A stretch of 41,614 bases of DNA, taken from positions 1-41,614 of the forward strand of contig SVNQ01000013.1 in the NCBI GenBank assembly GCA_015066865.1, in the 5' to 3' direction. The position numbers were made by a program, and so were the translations under genes. This stretch comes from Ruminococcus sp. Its GTDB lineage: Bacteria > Bacillota > Clostridia > Oscillospirales > Ruminococcaceae. The notes under the pieces were generated by a model, which was not told where the DNA came from, made no database searches, and was given only the letters and a program-made list of their open reading frames with translations. This document shows positions 24,310-33,193 of the stretch, piece by piece (the stretch's first letter is position 1; each line of letters opens with the position of its first letter).

Positions 24310-27300
24310 ATGAAACTGAAAAAAATATGCACACTGCTCAGTGCAGCGATTGCGATGTTCGCAGTAACAGCAGCACAGCTTCCCGCTTCCGCTAAGCAGA
24401 CAGCTCCCACCATTACCAACACTGATTTCCAGACAGAGCAGGGTTCTAAATTTACCACGACACTGTACATTCCCAAAAACTCCAACATTGCGGTATTTGA
24501 GGCAGTACTCAATTACGATACCTCCTGCGTAACGCTTACAGGAGCAAAGGCATGTGAGAATAAGGATGGCCAGGTTGTAATCAATGATAAAGAGAATGGA
24601 AAAATCTATCTGACATATACCGCTGCTGAAAATCAGACTGCACAGATCAATGTGGCAGAACTGACATTCCAGGTTGCGGATGATCTGGCAGGGGATGCTT
24701 ACAATTTCATTACTCTGGACACTACAGAAGAAAATGTGGCTTCCAGCAATGCGGAGGATGGTTCTTTCACAGATCATGAACTGAAATCCGATTTCTCTGC
24801 GTTGACGATCTATCAGTACGGCGATGCTGACCTTGATGGTGCAGTCAGAGCAAAGGACGTTACCTATCTCAAGCAGTACATCGTTAAGATGCATGATCTG
24901 TCTGAAATTTCCAAGAAGTATGCAAATACTTACATGGATTATGAGAAGGACGGTGTAACTCCGAAGGTAAACTCCAGAGATGCGATGCTCATTCAGCAGA
25001 AGGTTGTCAGAATGAATGTCAATCTCGGTGATCGTGTAACGGTTACCTTCTATAATAAGGATGGTTCTGTTTATGCCAAGAAGTCAATCAAGGCAGGCAG
25101 TGCGCTTCTGAATGTTCCGACAATTCCGGAATTGACCGGATATTCCAGCGGCAATTGGTCCACCGATGCCGATGAACAGGTAGCAGTGGACTTCGACAAG
25201 ATCGAATCCGATCTGAATGTCTATGCCGTTTATGCGGAAGCAGACAACAATGTTGCCATTTATGAAAAAACCGTAGAGGCTCTTGAACTGGGCTTTGCAG
25301 AAGCAGGCAAGTACATTGCAGATGATTTCCAGCTTCCCTACAAGAACAACTATGGCACCTTCAATATGCTGTCTTCTTCCGAATTCAGCGGCGTTGATAT
25401 TATCTGGTCCATTGACAGCGGTCTTCTTGCGCAGAGCGTTGTAATCAGCAAGGACTATGTTGTAGATGTACCGGAACTGGACTATACAACTTGGGTAACT
25501 TTCAAGGCAAATATTTTCATTGACGGTGAAAAGTATGGAACTCATGATTTCAAGAGAGAGATCAAGGGCGAAATTGATATGCCGTCCCCCACTGTTTTCA
25601 AGAATGTTCTGAAGGACATTCCCAAGGAGCTGCCTGAACACTACAGACTGCCCGGATATATGACGCTTGAAAGCTCCAGAATGAACTATGGCGTAGAATT
25701 GGTGCAGAATGTTGATATTCATTGGTCCGTTGTCAAGAATGAAGATGGTTCTTCTGCGGATGCAAGAGTGCTGGATACCAACAGCAATGAGATCATCTAC
25801 CTCAAGGATAAAAACAATGTGACCTTCCAGGCTGATTTTGTATTTGACGGAAATATTGTATACACTGATCGTATTTCCAGAACAATTCCTGCAAAGCCGA
25901 TGGAAGAACAGATCGCATATGCACAGGAATATATCAAGAGATTCGTTCCTTCCGTGATTTCCGGAGAAACCTATTTCCCCACTTCCGTACCGCTCTATGA
26001 TCTTACGGTTAGCTGGGTGCCGGATATTGAATCCGGAAAGGTAGTGATCGGTGATAATGTTACTGTAAATGATGTCACCTATAAGGCTATCAATGTCGGT
26101 AAAAAGGCAGGATACATGGAATGGGCATCGGTATATGCTAACATTGAAAGAAACGGTGATGACAGCTTTAAGTCCACCGGTCTTGGTTTCGATGTTCAGC
26201 TCGCCGGAAACAGCAGTGAAATTTCTACGACTAAGATCCCCGATGAAAACCTTTACAATGCACTGGTAAAGATTTTTGACACAAAGTATGGTAACGGTGA
26301 TAAGATCCTGACGGAAGAAGAGATCTATGATACCGATGTTATGGAAAAGCTCAACTATACGATTGACCTTTCCAATAAGGGTATTAAGAATATCAGCGGT
26401 ATCAAGTACCTCAAGTACTACCGTATCATTGACCTTTCCGATAACGATCTTTCCGGAACAAATGCAAGCCTTGGTGATCTTGCAAGTCTGAATTATCTTG
26501 AACAGATCTCACTTTCTAATTGTAAGATCTCTGAAATTCCGGAATCTGTATTTGCTTCCAAGCATCTGATTGAAGGCATTGATCTGTCCTACAACAGACT
26601 CAAGGATGTAGACTTCCTCTCCTTGAAGGACAGCAGAACAAATACAGATATGGCATACCCCGAACTGAAGGAACTGTTCCTCCAGGGCAACTACATTTCT
26701 GACATCAGCAATCTGGCGTTTAAGAATGATCAGGGTGAAATCGTATCCAGAATCCCGAAGGTTACAGTACTTACACTTTCGAGAGATCTGAACTACTATG
26801 AGTACAAGACCGGCGCACTTGGAAAGCCTGTATTTAAGGATAAGAGTGAGCTTGAGTATGATATTACCACTCCCATGGACATTGCGCCCATCGGTCTGCT
26901 GAAAAATGTAACAACACTGTGGCTGGCAAATAACTATATCACTGATATTTCCCCGCTTTCTTCCTGCACAGTGCTTGCAACTCTGGACCTGTCCGGAAAC
27001 TCCATCACAGCCAATGCTGTAACTGACGGTCTTGCACCGATCAGCAAGCTGCAGTCACTGGTATGTCTGAAGCTGGACAATAATGATATCCAGACAGTAA
27101 GATCCCTTAAGAGATTGATCTATCTTGACATCCTCTCACTGAGCAACAATAAGATCGGCAATGTATCGGGTATCATTGACAGCATGTCATTATTGACCTA
27201 TCTTGATCTTGACAACAATGAGCTTTCAACTTTTGATGCCGGAAACTTCAGCAGACTCAAGCGTCTGTATCTGGAAAACAACAAGCTTGTACAGGTACAG

Positions 27301-29325
27301 AATCTGAATGCTGCTACAGAACTGGTTGAACTCAGACTGAACAACAATACAGTGGATAGTGAAACAATCAGCAGTATTGCGGCTCTGACGGGTCTGAATT
27401 ATCTGTCTCTCTCCGGAAATACCGTGGTTGATCTTAACTTCCTCAATGACCTGACGGCACTTACACATCTTGAACTCGCACGCTGCAATATCAGACAGCA
27501 GAGAGAAGTAAGCGTACCCAATACAGCAACGGGAGAAACCGTGACTGAAAAGGTTGATAATCTGGGTTATTTGAGAAATCTGAAGGGACTCGCCATTCTT
27601 GATCTGAGTGACAATCCGGAGATCAATGATATTTCCGCTCTGTCCACACTTACGAATCTGGGCGTATTCTACATCAACAATGTTGGTCTGGATAATGCAC
27701 AGGCAATACGTTCCATGACAAAGCTTCAGTATTTGTCCATGCAGAATTCCGGTGTATCGGATCTCAGCTTCCTCAATACACTGAGCCTGCTGAAGTTCCT
27801 CAATCTGGCAGGACACAATGCTGCTGCACTTGATTTTGCAAATATCAAGAGCAATGACAATATCATGGCACTGTTCCTTGATTCCGCAAGCGGTTCGGAT
27901 GCAATCAACCTCAAGTCGTTCATCAACAAGGGCCAGCTGAAGTTCCTGTCCCTGAACAACATGAAGGTAAATTCTGTTGATAATCTTCCTGATATGGATG
28001 CCATCGTTTATCTTGGCCTGAGAAACACCAATATCAATGATTTCAACGGCACAAATTATGAAACTGACGGCTATCTCAACTCTCTCACGAGATTCGATAC
28101 CCTCAAGTGTCTGGATGTTGCTGACAACCCCGAACTCTTTACCAAGAAAAACCTCGAAATGCTGTACGATTTCGTAAGAAAGCCGAAGTGCCCTGTTTCC
28201 ATCGTTCTGTATAGAGATGATGCACCTGAGGGCTATGTACCCGGCGTGATGAATGCGGAGGTGGAAGCAAAACGTCTGAAGCAGGATATTGATTTTGGTA
28301 CGGAATCAACTGACATTATGGAGGCAATGAGTGCGGGCTATCCGCTGCAGGAAACTCTTGACGGCTATGATATCAAATGGGATCTGGAAGAAAATGACCT
28401 TTATTATGTGAAGGACGGCAAGCTGTATTTCGTAAATACTTCTGCTGAGGATTCTTCTCTGAAGCTTTCACTGAAGATGAACATTGTCGATCTTTACTAC
28501 AGAGAGGGTATTGAGGGTTCAAACCCTGAAACACCTGTTTCGTTCAAGGCATCGATCCAGACAACAACCGAATCCAAGTTTGTAGAAACAGTTTTTGTAA
28601 AGCGTGAGTTCATGACGTCCCAAAGCGAAACAGTTGAAGGCTGGACGCAGGATCCGGAACTGACGGAGCTGGGCTACAGTGATTACGGCGAATGGAGCGA
28701 CTGGTCCGAAAAGAAGATTACCGAAAGTGATCTGGTTGAAGTGGAAACCAAAACCGAAAGCGGCTTTACCGACTGGGGTGCATGGAGCAACTGGTCTGAA
28801 ACTGCTGTCACCGGCAGTGATCTGAGAAAGGTTGAAACAAAGGAAGATCCCAGATCTCAGGTTACCGGTTATAATATGTTCTATTACCTTACACAGGGAG
28901 CGTCTTCACCGCACTACAGACATTATCGTAATTTCAGTATCAACGGTAACTACTCTGCATATGGTGCGAGAACGAGCTACGGCGAGCATGTCAACAGCAT
29001 GGTAATCGACGTTGCTACGTTTAACAATGCAACTGCAGTTGCAAGCGGCGGCCTCTCAAAGGGCGGCAGTGCAGGTTACAACAAGGCGAGCGTAACCGGC
29101 TATAATTTCTCCGGCGACCAGGGCGCAATGTGGTTCAAGGGAGACGCAGTGACGAAGAATTACACAGTGAAGATGTATCGTTATTGTGATCGTTCCGCAA
29201 CTTCCACAACGCTGTATCGCAGCAGAGAGAGAACAAAGGTACCTACGACCTATCATTTCTACAGAGATGTATATGAGGATGTCTATGAAGACGTCATCAG
29301 CGGTATGACATTGATCGTGGAATAA
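24310..29325 (+). CDS. Giant surface protein: cohesin-like, dockerin, Ig-like, LRR and WSxWS modules
   Basis: 1671 residues, exported (signal peptide to about 28). In order: a cohesin-like sandwich (about 30-165, TLYIPKNSNIAVFEAVLNYD); a dockerin (about 171-240, GDADLDGAVRAKDVTYLKQY and a degenerate second loop NSRDAMLIQQK); an InlB/Listeria-Bacteroides-type repeat (about 243-310, VTVTFYNKDGSVY); three Ig-like modules with a V/I-x-I/V-x-W core (VDIIWSIDS, VDIHWSVVK, LTVSWVPD); leucine-rich repeats (about 645-1290) of the bacterial LDLSxN type; and tandem thrombospondin-1-like motifs near 1460-1510 (YGEWSDWSE, WGAWSNWSE). A Tyr/Arg-rich end follows. There is no sortase signal or final membrane anchor, so retention would depend on the dockerin. 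It begins 3 bases after the previous stop. Confidence 0.85.
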   Translation: MKLKKICTLLSAAIAMFAVTAAQLPASAKQTAPTITNTDFQTEQGSKFTTTLYIPKNSNIAVFEAVLNYDTSCVTLTGAKACENKDGQVVINDKENGKIYLTYTAAENQTAQINVAELTFQVADDLAGDAYNFITLDTTEENVASSNAEDGSFTDHELKSDFSALTIYQYGDADLDGAVRAKDVTYLKQYIVKMHDLSEISKKYANTYMDYEKDGVTPKVNSRDAMLIQQKVVRMNVNLGDRVTVTFYNKDGSVYAKKSIKAGSALLNVPTIPELTGYSSGNWSTDADEQVAVDFDKIESDLNVYAVYAEADNNVAIYEKTVEALELGFAEAGKYIADDFQLPYKNNYGTFNMLSSSEFSGVDIIWSIDSGLLAQSVVISKDYVVDVPELDYTTWVTFKANIFIDGEKYGTHDFKREIKGEIDMPSPTVFKNVLKDIPKELPEHYRLPGYMTLESSRMNYGVELVQNVDIHWSVVKNEDGSSADARVLDTNSNEIIYLKDKNNVTFQADFVFDGNIVYTDRISRTIPAKPMEEQIAYAQEYIKRFVPSVISGETYFPTSVPLYDLTVSWVPDIESGKVVIGDNVTVNDVTYKAINVGKKAGYMEWASVYANIERNGDDSFKSTGLGFDVQLAGNSSEISTTKIPDENLYNALVKIFDTKYGNGDKILTEEEIYDTDVMEKLNYTIDLSNKGIKNISGIKYLKYYRIIDLSDNDLSGTNASLGDLASLNYLEQISLSNCKISEIPESVFASKHLIEGIDLSYNRLKDVDFLSLKDSRTNTDMAYPELKELFLQGNYISDISNLAFKNDQGEIVSRIPKVTVLTLSRDLNYYEYKTGALGKPVFKDKSELEYDITTPMDIAPIGLLKNVTTLWLANNYITDISPLSSCTVLATLDLSGNSITANAVTDGLAPISKLQSLVCLKLDNNDIQTVRSLKRLIYLDILSLSNNKIGNVSGIIDSMSLLTYLDLDNNELSTFDAGNFSRLKRLYLENNKLVQVQNLNAATELVELRLNNNTVDSETISSIAALTGLNYLSLSGNTVVDLNFLNDLTALTHLELARCNIRQQREVSVPNTATGETVTEKVDNLGYLRNLKGLAILDLSDNPEINDISALSTLTNLGVFYINNVGLDNAQAIRSMTKLQYLSMQNSGVSDLSFLNTLSLLKFLNLAGHNAAALDFANIKSNDNIMALFLDSASGSDAINLKSFINKGQLKFLSLNNMKVNSVDNLPDMDAIVYLGLRNTNINDFNGTNYETDGYLNSLTRFDTLKCLDVADNPELFTKKNLEMLYDFVRKPKCPVSIVLYRDDAPEGYVPGVMNAEVEAKRLKQDIDFGTESTDIMEAMSAGYPLQETLDGYDIKWDLEENDLYYVKDGKLYFVNTSAEDSSLKLSLKMNIVDLYYREGIEGSNPETPVSFKASIQTTTESKFVETVFVKREFMTSQSETVEGWTQDPELTELGYSDYGEWSDWSEKKITESDLVEVETKTESGFTDWGAWSNWSETAVTGSDLRKVETKEDPRSQVTGYNMFYYLTQGASSPHYRHYRNFSINGNYSAYGARTSYGEHVNSMVIDVATFNNATAVASGGLSKGGSAGYNKASVTGYNFSGDQGAMWFKGDAVTKNYTVKMYRYCDRSATSTTLYRSRERTKVPTTYHFYRDVYEDVYEDVISGMTLIVE

Positions 29326-29350
29326 TCGCACTACGAAGTAATCACATGAT

Positions 29351-29382
29351 AACAATCCCTGTGCTTCGGTACAGGGATTGTT
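29351..29382 (+). terminator. Intercistronic hairpin, partial terminator or processing element
   Basis: AACAATCCCTGT (29351-29362) and ACAGGGATTGTT (29371-29382) are perfect complements around an 8-base loop GCTTCGGT. No T run follows, so readthrough into the scaffoldin-like gene is expected, possibly at reduced level. Confidence 0.6.
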
Positions 29383-29397
29383 AGAAGGGAGAGAAAA

Positions 29398-32091
29398 ATG
29401 CAAAAATTTTTCAACAGATTTGTTGCGGCATTCATGGCAGTATTACTGGCTTGCATGAATGTTTTTATCCCCATTCAAGGTCTGGCGGCAGAAAATCTGT
29501 TTGTATTGGATTATACATATGAGAATGACATTGTCACAGCAGTCCTTTCCGTTTCAGGTGAAATTAATGTATGCGGATTTGAAGCGGTTCTTCATTATGA
29601 CAAAGATAAGTATACTGTGGATGAAACAACGCCTCCGACAGCAGGGAATTATACATTGCTGAATGTACTGCCTGAAAGCGGAGAGGTGGTAGTTGTATTT
29701 GCAGGTACAACCAACTTAAAAGAAGCAGCTGAATTTTTCACAATTCAGTTTGTATGCAATGATAAGGCAAGCGAAAGCGATTTCGAATTTGAGATGATCG
29801 ACATATACGATCAAACATTTGCGGCAGTCAAGTATTCCGTTGATAAGAATTGGAATCAGGAAAATGTAGGTTCTACGGAAGATAACCCTTCTTCTGAAAC
29901 GACCATCCAGAGCTCCGAGACAGCTGCAGGCGGATCGGATAACATCTTTTATGTTGAGATGAACGAGAGTGCTGACGGAAAGTCCATGGAGCTGATCTTC
30001 GGTGTAAAGGGTGATGTATGCTTTTCGACAGCGGAGGGAAGCATTGCACTGGAAACAGAGGGGTTGCTTTACTCTGAACACACCGATCTGGATTCTGACA
30101 CACTTTCTGCATTCTATGCAGATGAAAACATGATATACTTTACCGTAATCAGTTCTACGGGCAATAATATTGAGAAGGAAAAGGAGTTTTTCAAATACAC
30201 CTTTTCCAAGACCGATGAAAAGTATCGGATGAATGCGGACTGCACCATTCTGGATATATGCGACCGTGATTTAAAGGATGTTTCCTATTCGGTAAGTGAT
30301 TCTTCCGAAAATGACGCAGAATCCACAAGCACTTCGGTAATCGGATCCGAAACAACCATAACCACAACTACCACAAGCAGCACGGAGCCTTCAACCGATA
30401 GCGACAGAAACTGTTTTGTGATCACTGCGAAGGAGACGGCAGACGGACAGTATGTTGCGTTGACGTTTGAGGTGCAGGGCGATGTGGAATTCTGCGTTGT
30501 TGAAGGTCTGGTTCTGCTTCAGACATCAGGGCTTTCTGCACCGCAGGATGTAACTGTTTGTTCCGGCGGACTTACAAATTATATTGCAGATGATCATGCG
30601 ATCAATTTTACGGTAATCAGTGATTCCGGAAAAAATATTACTGAAAAAATGCAGATCTTCTCATGCCTGCTGCCGATTGTAAGCGAGGATTATTCCATCA
30701 GATGCGCAGGCAATATTACAGATATCTGTGATCAGGATATGAACAGCGAAGAGTACGCCATAACTTTTAGGGATGAAACGGGCGGCGCACAGTCTACAAC
30801 ATCTGAGACTACGACATCCGTTACAACAACAAAGAAGGAAACCACCACAACCACAACAACATCCAAGAAGGAAACCACCACAACCACCACAACATCCAAG
30901 AAGGCAACTACCACAACCACCACAACATCCAAGAAGGAAACTACCACAACCACCACAACATCCAAGAAAGTAACTACCACAACCACCACAACATCCAAGA
31001 AGGAAACCACCACAACTACAACCACCTCCAAGAAGGAAACTACCACAACCACAACAACATCCAAGAAGGTAACTACTACAACCACAACAACCTCCAAGAA
31101 GGAAACCACCACAACCACAACAACATCCAAGAAGGAAACCACCACAACCACAACAACCTCCAAGAAGGAAACCACCACAACCACCACAACATCCAAGAAG
31201 GAAACCACGACAACCACAACAACATCCAAGAAGGTAACTACCACAACCACAACAACATCCAAGAAGGAAACCACGACAACCACAACAACTTCTAAGAAGG
31301 TAACTACCACAACCACCACAACATCCAAGAAGGAAACCACGACAACCACAACAACTTCTAAGAAGGTAACTACCACAACCACAACAACATCCAAGAAGGA
31401 AACTACCACAACAACAACAACAACGGAGAAGGTAACTACTATTACAACAACGTATCATGAAAACTGCACAACGACTTCGACAAGCAATCAAGAATCGGTA
31501 TCGTCGAGTGAAACATTAACTGTTACAGCGTACACATATACCATTGAAACCAACCCCATACAGTATTACTTCTCACATGATGAGGAGGAATTTGATGTGG
31601 AGGATCTGATCACATCAGTGATTCGTTATAAGGTATATTCCGATGGCAGTATTTCGGAAAAGGGTGAGCATCTGAAGAATCTGGCAATTGTAGATTTCAA
31701 CGGGCAGACACCTGCTTCCCTTTACAAAAACGGCGAATATCAGTATACGGTAGAGGCAAGCATTGCGGATGAATTCAGCACACAGACATTCGGTGTTGAT
31801 GTGTTTGTCGGTGTAAAGGGCGATGCAAACCTTGATGGCTATACAGATGCCAAGGATGCAGCCCAGATTTTGGTCTATGCGGCGGCAAGCGGTGCAGGCA
31901 AGAAAGCGTATCTGTATTCAGAAACTGATGAAGAACTGGAGCGGTTCGTATATTACCTTGCAGATGTCAATGGAACGGATGCGGAGAAATCGCCCCTTAA
32001 CGCAACGGATGCGGCAGCAGTTCTGGTTTATGCAGCAGCCGCCGGTTCGGGTACTCCCAAACCGTGGAAGGAAATCCTTGGCGTTGCTTGA
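29398..32091 (+). CDS. Scaffoldin-like protein: three cohesin-like modules, Thr-rich repeat, X-module and dockerin
   Basis: 897 residues. Signal peptide to about 30 (IQGLAAEN). Module 1 (about 31-155) shows [18 protein letters not shown], like a cohesin. Modules 2 (about 182-300) and 3 (about 338-460) resemble each other (VTVIS-like [11 protein letters not shown] and [25 protein letters not shown] and [14 protein letters not shown]) and look like divergent cohesins. Thr/Ser linkers join them. Residues 479-685 are an 11-residue Lys-Lys-x-Thr7-Ser repeat, probably O-glycosylated or wall-spanning. A possible X-module (about 700-800) leads to a two-repeat dockerin (about 807-890, [20 protein letters not shown] and [18 protein letters not shown]). 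The layout matches an adaptor scaffoldin. Last gene of the operon, followed by a strong terminator. Confidence 0.75.
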   Translation: MQKFFNRFVAAFMAVLLACMNVFIPIQGLAAENLFVLDYTYENDIVTAVLSVSGEINVCGFEAVLHYDKDKYTVDETTPPTAGNYTLLNVLPESGEVVVVFAGTTNLKEAAEFFTIQFVCNDKASESDFEFEMIDIYDQTFAAVKYSVDKNWNQENVGSTEDNPSSETTIQSSETAAGGSDNIFYVEMNESADGKSMELIFGVKGDVCFSTAEGSIALETEGLLYSEHTDLDSDTLSAFYADENMIYFTVISSTGNNIEKEKEFFKYTFSKTDEKYRMNADCTILDICDRDLKDVSYSVSDSSENDAESTSTSVIGSETTITTTTTSSTEPSTDSDRNCFVITAKETADGQYVALTFEVQGDVEFCVVEGLVLLQTSGLSAPQDVTVCSGGLTNYIADDHAINFTVISDSGKNITEKMQIFSCLLPIVSEDYSIRCAGNITDICDQDMNSEEYAITFRDETGGAQSTTSETTTSVTTTKKETTTTTTTSKKETTTTTTTSKKATTTTTTTSKKETTTTTTTSKKVTTTTTTTSKKETTTTTTTSKKETTTTTTTSKKVTTTTTTTSKKETTTTTTTSKKETTTTTTTSKKETTTTTTTSKKETTTTTTTSKKVTTTTTTTSKKETTTTTTTSKKVTTTTTTTSKKETTTTTTTSKKVTTTTTTTSKKETTTTTTTTEKVTTITTTYHENCTTTSTSNQESVSSSETLTVTAYTYTIETNPIQYYFSHDEEEFDVEDLITSVIRYKVYSDGSISEKGEHLKNLAIVDFNGQTPASLYKNGEYQYTVEASIADEFSTQTFGVDVFVGVKGDANLDGYTDAKDAAQILVYAAASGAGKKAYLYSETDEELERFVYYLADVNGTDAEKSPLNATDAAAVLVYAAAAGSGTPKPWKEILGVA
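30832..31425 (+). repeat. 33-bp coding minisatellite, 18 tandem copies
   Basis: Eighteen consecutive 33-base units (594 bp exactly), each encoding Lys-Lys-Glu/Val/Ala then seven Thr and Ser, with a degenerate nineteenth unit. Units differ mainly at synonymous ACC/ACA positions and at the GAA/GTA/GCA codon. The 33-bp period keeps the frame, so copy-number change would alter linker length without breaking the protein. Confidence 0.95.
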
Positions 32092-32131
32092 CCGATGGTT
32101 TTCCTAAAAGCCACAATTGACGTTAAATTGC

Positions 32132-32168
32132 AAAAAACGGCAGATGCATTTTGCATCTGCCGTTTTTG
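32132..32168. terminator. Bidirectional terminator ending the surface operon
   Basis: AAAACGGCAGATGCA (about 32134-32148) and TGCATCTGCCGTTTT (32152-32166) around TTT, with A and T runs on both flanks. It serves the surface operon and the convergent Mn-catalase unit. Confidence 0.9.
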
Positions 32169-32192
32169 TATGAGTCTTTGTGCGGTATTGCC

Positions 32193-32363
32193 CTACAGAA
32201 TAGTTTCCACATACTGCCGCATTTCCTCTTTTGAAGAAATGGCATGCGTACCGCTGATGATCTCCTGCTTTTTTGCTTCCGGAAGCAAAGCGAATTTCTG
32301 CATGGCTTCAGGATTCATTGCAAGTGCCATTCCTAAACCGAGCGGCATTTCGTCTTTTTTCAT
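32193..32363 (-). CDS. 56-residue protein paired with the Mn catalase
   Basis: Small acidic/amphipathic protein beginning MKKDEMPLGLGMALAMNPEA, then KFALLPEAKKQEIISG, and ending in EEMRQYVETIL. No signal peptide or cysteine motif. It starts 8 bases after the Mn-catalase stop on the same strand, with GAGGTG before the ATG (32363), so it is cotranscribed. The compact helical pattern (…LPEAKKQEIIS…) is like short proteins I associate with catalase/CotJC loci in Clostridia, but I cannot name a family. Too short to show in a 60-codon ORF search; coding is supported by ribosome binding site, spacing and composition. Confidence 0.75.
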   Translation of the reverse strand: MKKDEMPLGLGMALAMNPEAMQKFALLPEAKKQEIISGTHAISSKEEMRQYVETIL

Positions 32364-32371
32364 ATCTCACC

Positions 32372-33040
32372 TCAGCTGAACGATGGCGGTCTGACATCAC
32401 TTTTGGGGAACGGAGTATTTGCAGGAGAAGGTTCGGACATACTGAAGTACATTTTTGCAGCTTTGGTCGTGCCGAAATCACGGTTCGAGCCACTGTTTTG
32501 CACCTTGTTGAACGCCTCACGGAACATCGCATTGTGTGCTTCCTCACGGTTGAGCAGGAAGTCAATGGTTTCCCGTACCTTCTTGTCTCCGATCTGGCGG
32601 TAGAGGTATTCGTATACCACCTTTGCCCTCTGTTCGGATGCGATATTGGAAAGCAGATCAGCGCACAGATCACCGGTTACGCTGACATAATCGCCGGTCC
32701 AGGAATAACCGGAAGCGTTGATTAGTCCCGGATTCAGCCCCATCAGCACATGTGTCTGGATCTCACCTGACGGAACTGCGGCAGCGTTCACATCATGACC
32801 ATTGAGCAGATTGATGGTCTGTGCCACCATCTCCATATGCCCGAGCTCCTCAGCGGCTATATCCAGAAATAAATCTTTGATTTCGGGATCCTTAATGCGA
32901 AAGCTCTGCGACATATACTGCATGGCAGCCTTCAGTTCGCCGTTTGCACCGCCGAGCTGTTCCTGCAGAAGTGCGGCATACTGCGGATTCGGCTTTTCTA
33001 CTGCAACGGGATGAAAGAGCATTTTTTCGTGTTTGAACAT
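32372..33040 (-). CDS. Manganese catalase / CotJC-like ferritin-fold protein
   Basis: 222 residues of the non-haem dimanganese catalase family, which includes the spore-coat protein CotJC. It would break down H2O2 or form part of the spore coat. Metal-ligand motifs are in the expected order: Glu35 in GGANGELKAAM, Glu65-x-x-His68 in AAEELGHMEM, then a Glu in IASEQRAK and Glu-x-His in NREEAHNAMF. The start Met is the one in MFKHEKMLFHPV, preceded by AAGGAG; the longer upstream open frame has no ribosome binding site. The C-terminal 25 residues are Pro/Ser rich and disordered. A sporulation promoter was not identified. Cotranscribed with the 56-residue protein. Confidence 0.92.
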   Translation of the reverse strand: MFKHEKMLFHPVAVEKPNPQYAALLQEQLGGANGELKAAMQYMSQSFRIKDPEIKDLFLDIAAEELGHMEMVAQTINLLNGHDVNAAAVPSGEIQTHVLMGLNPGLINASGYSWTGDYVSVTGDLCADLLSNIASEQRAKVVYEYLYRQIGDKKVRETIDFLLNREEAHNAMFREAFNKVQNSGSNRDFGTTKAAKMYFSMSEPSPANTPFPKSDVRPPSFS

Positions 33041-33151
33041 AGAATCACTCTCCTTTTCAGTAGTAGTATTGCTGATTTTACAAGAGTTATTCTTTGAAAT
33101 CCAAAAATCTGCGGATGCATGCTGATTTCCATTTTCCGTCATAAACAGAGA

Positions 33152-33187
33152 GTAAAAAACATCGGTCCACGGCAGGTGGACCGATGT
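33152..33187 (-). terminator. Intrinsic terminator of the M4 peptidase gene
   Basis: ACATCGGTCCAC (33159-33170) and GTGGACCGATGT (33176-33187) form a perfect 12-bp stem; on the minus strand it is followed by six T, six bases past the stop codon. Confidence 0.92.
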
Positions 33188-33193
33188 TCATGC

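Noticed and set aside
30832..31425. CRISPR array, because of a 33-bp regular repeat
   Set aside because: The units are directly contiguous, have no unique spacers and encode an in-frame peptide repeat.
30661..31491. Long minus-strand open frames (276 and 225 codons) across the Thr-repeat region
   Set aside because: They are the complement of the 33-bp coding repeat, giving Cys/Gly- or Val-rich low-complexity products with no ribosome binding site; the plus frame has signal peptide, domains and dockerin.
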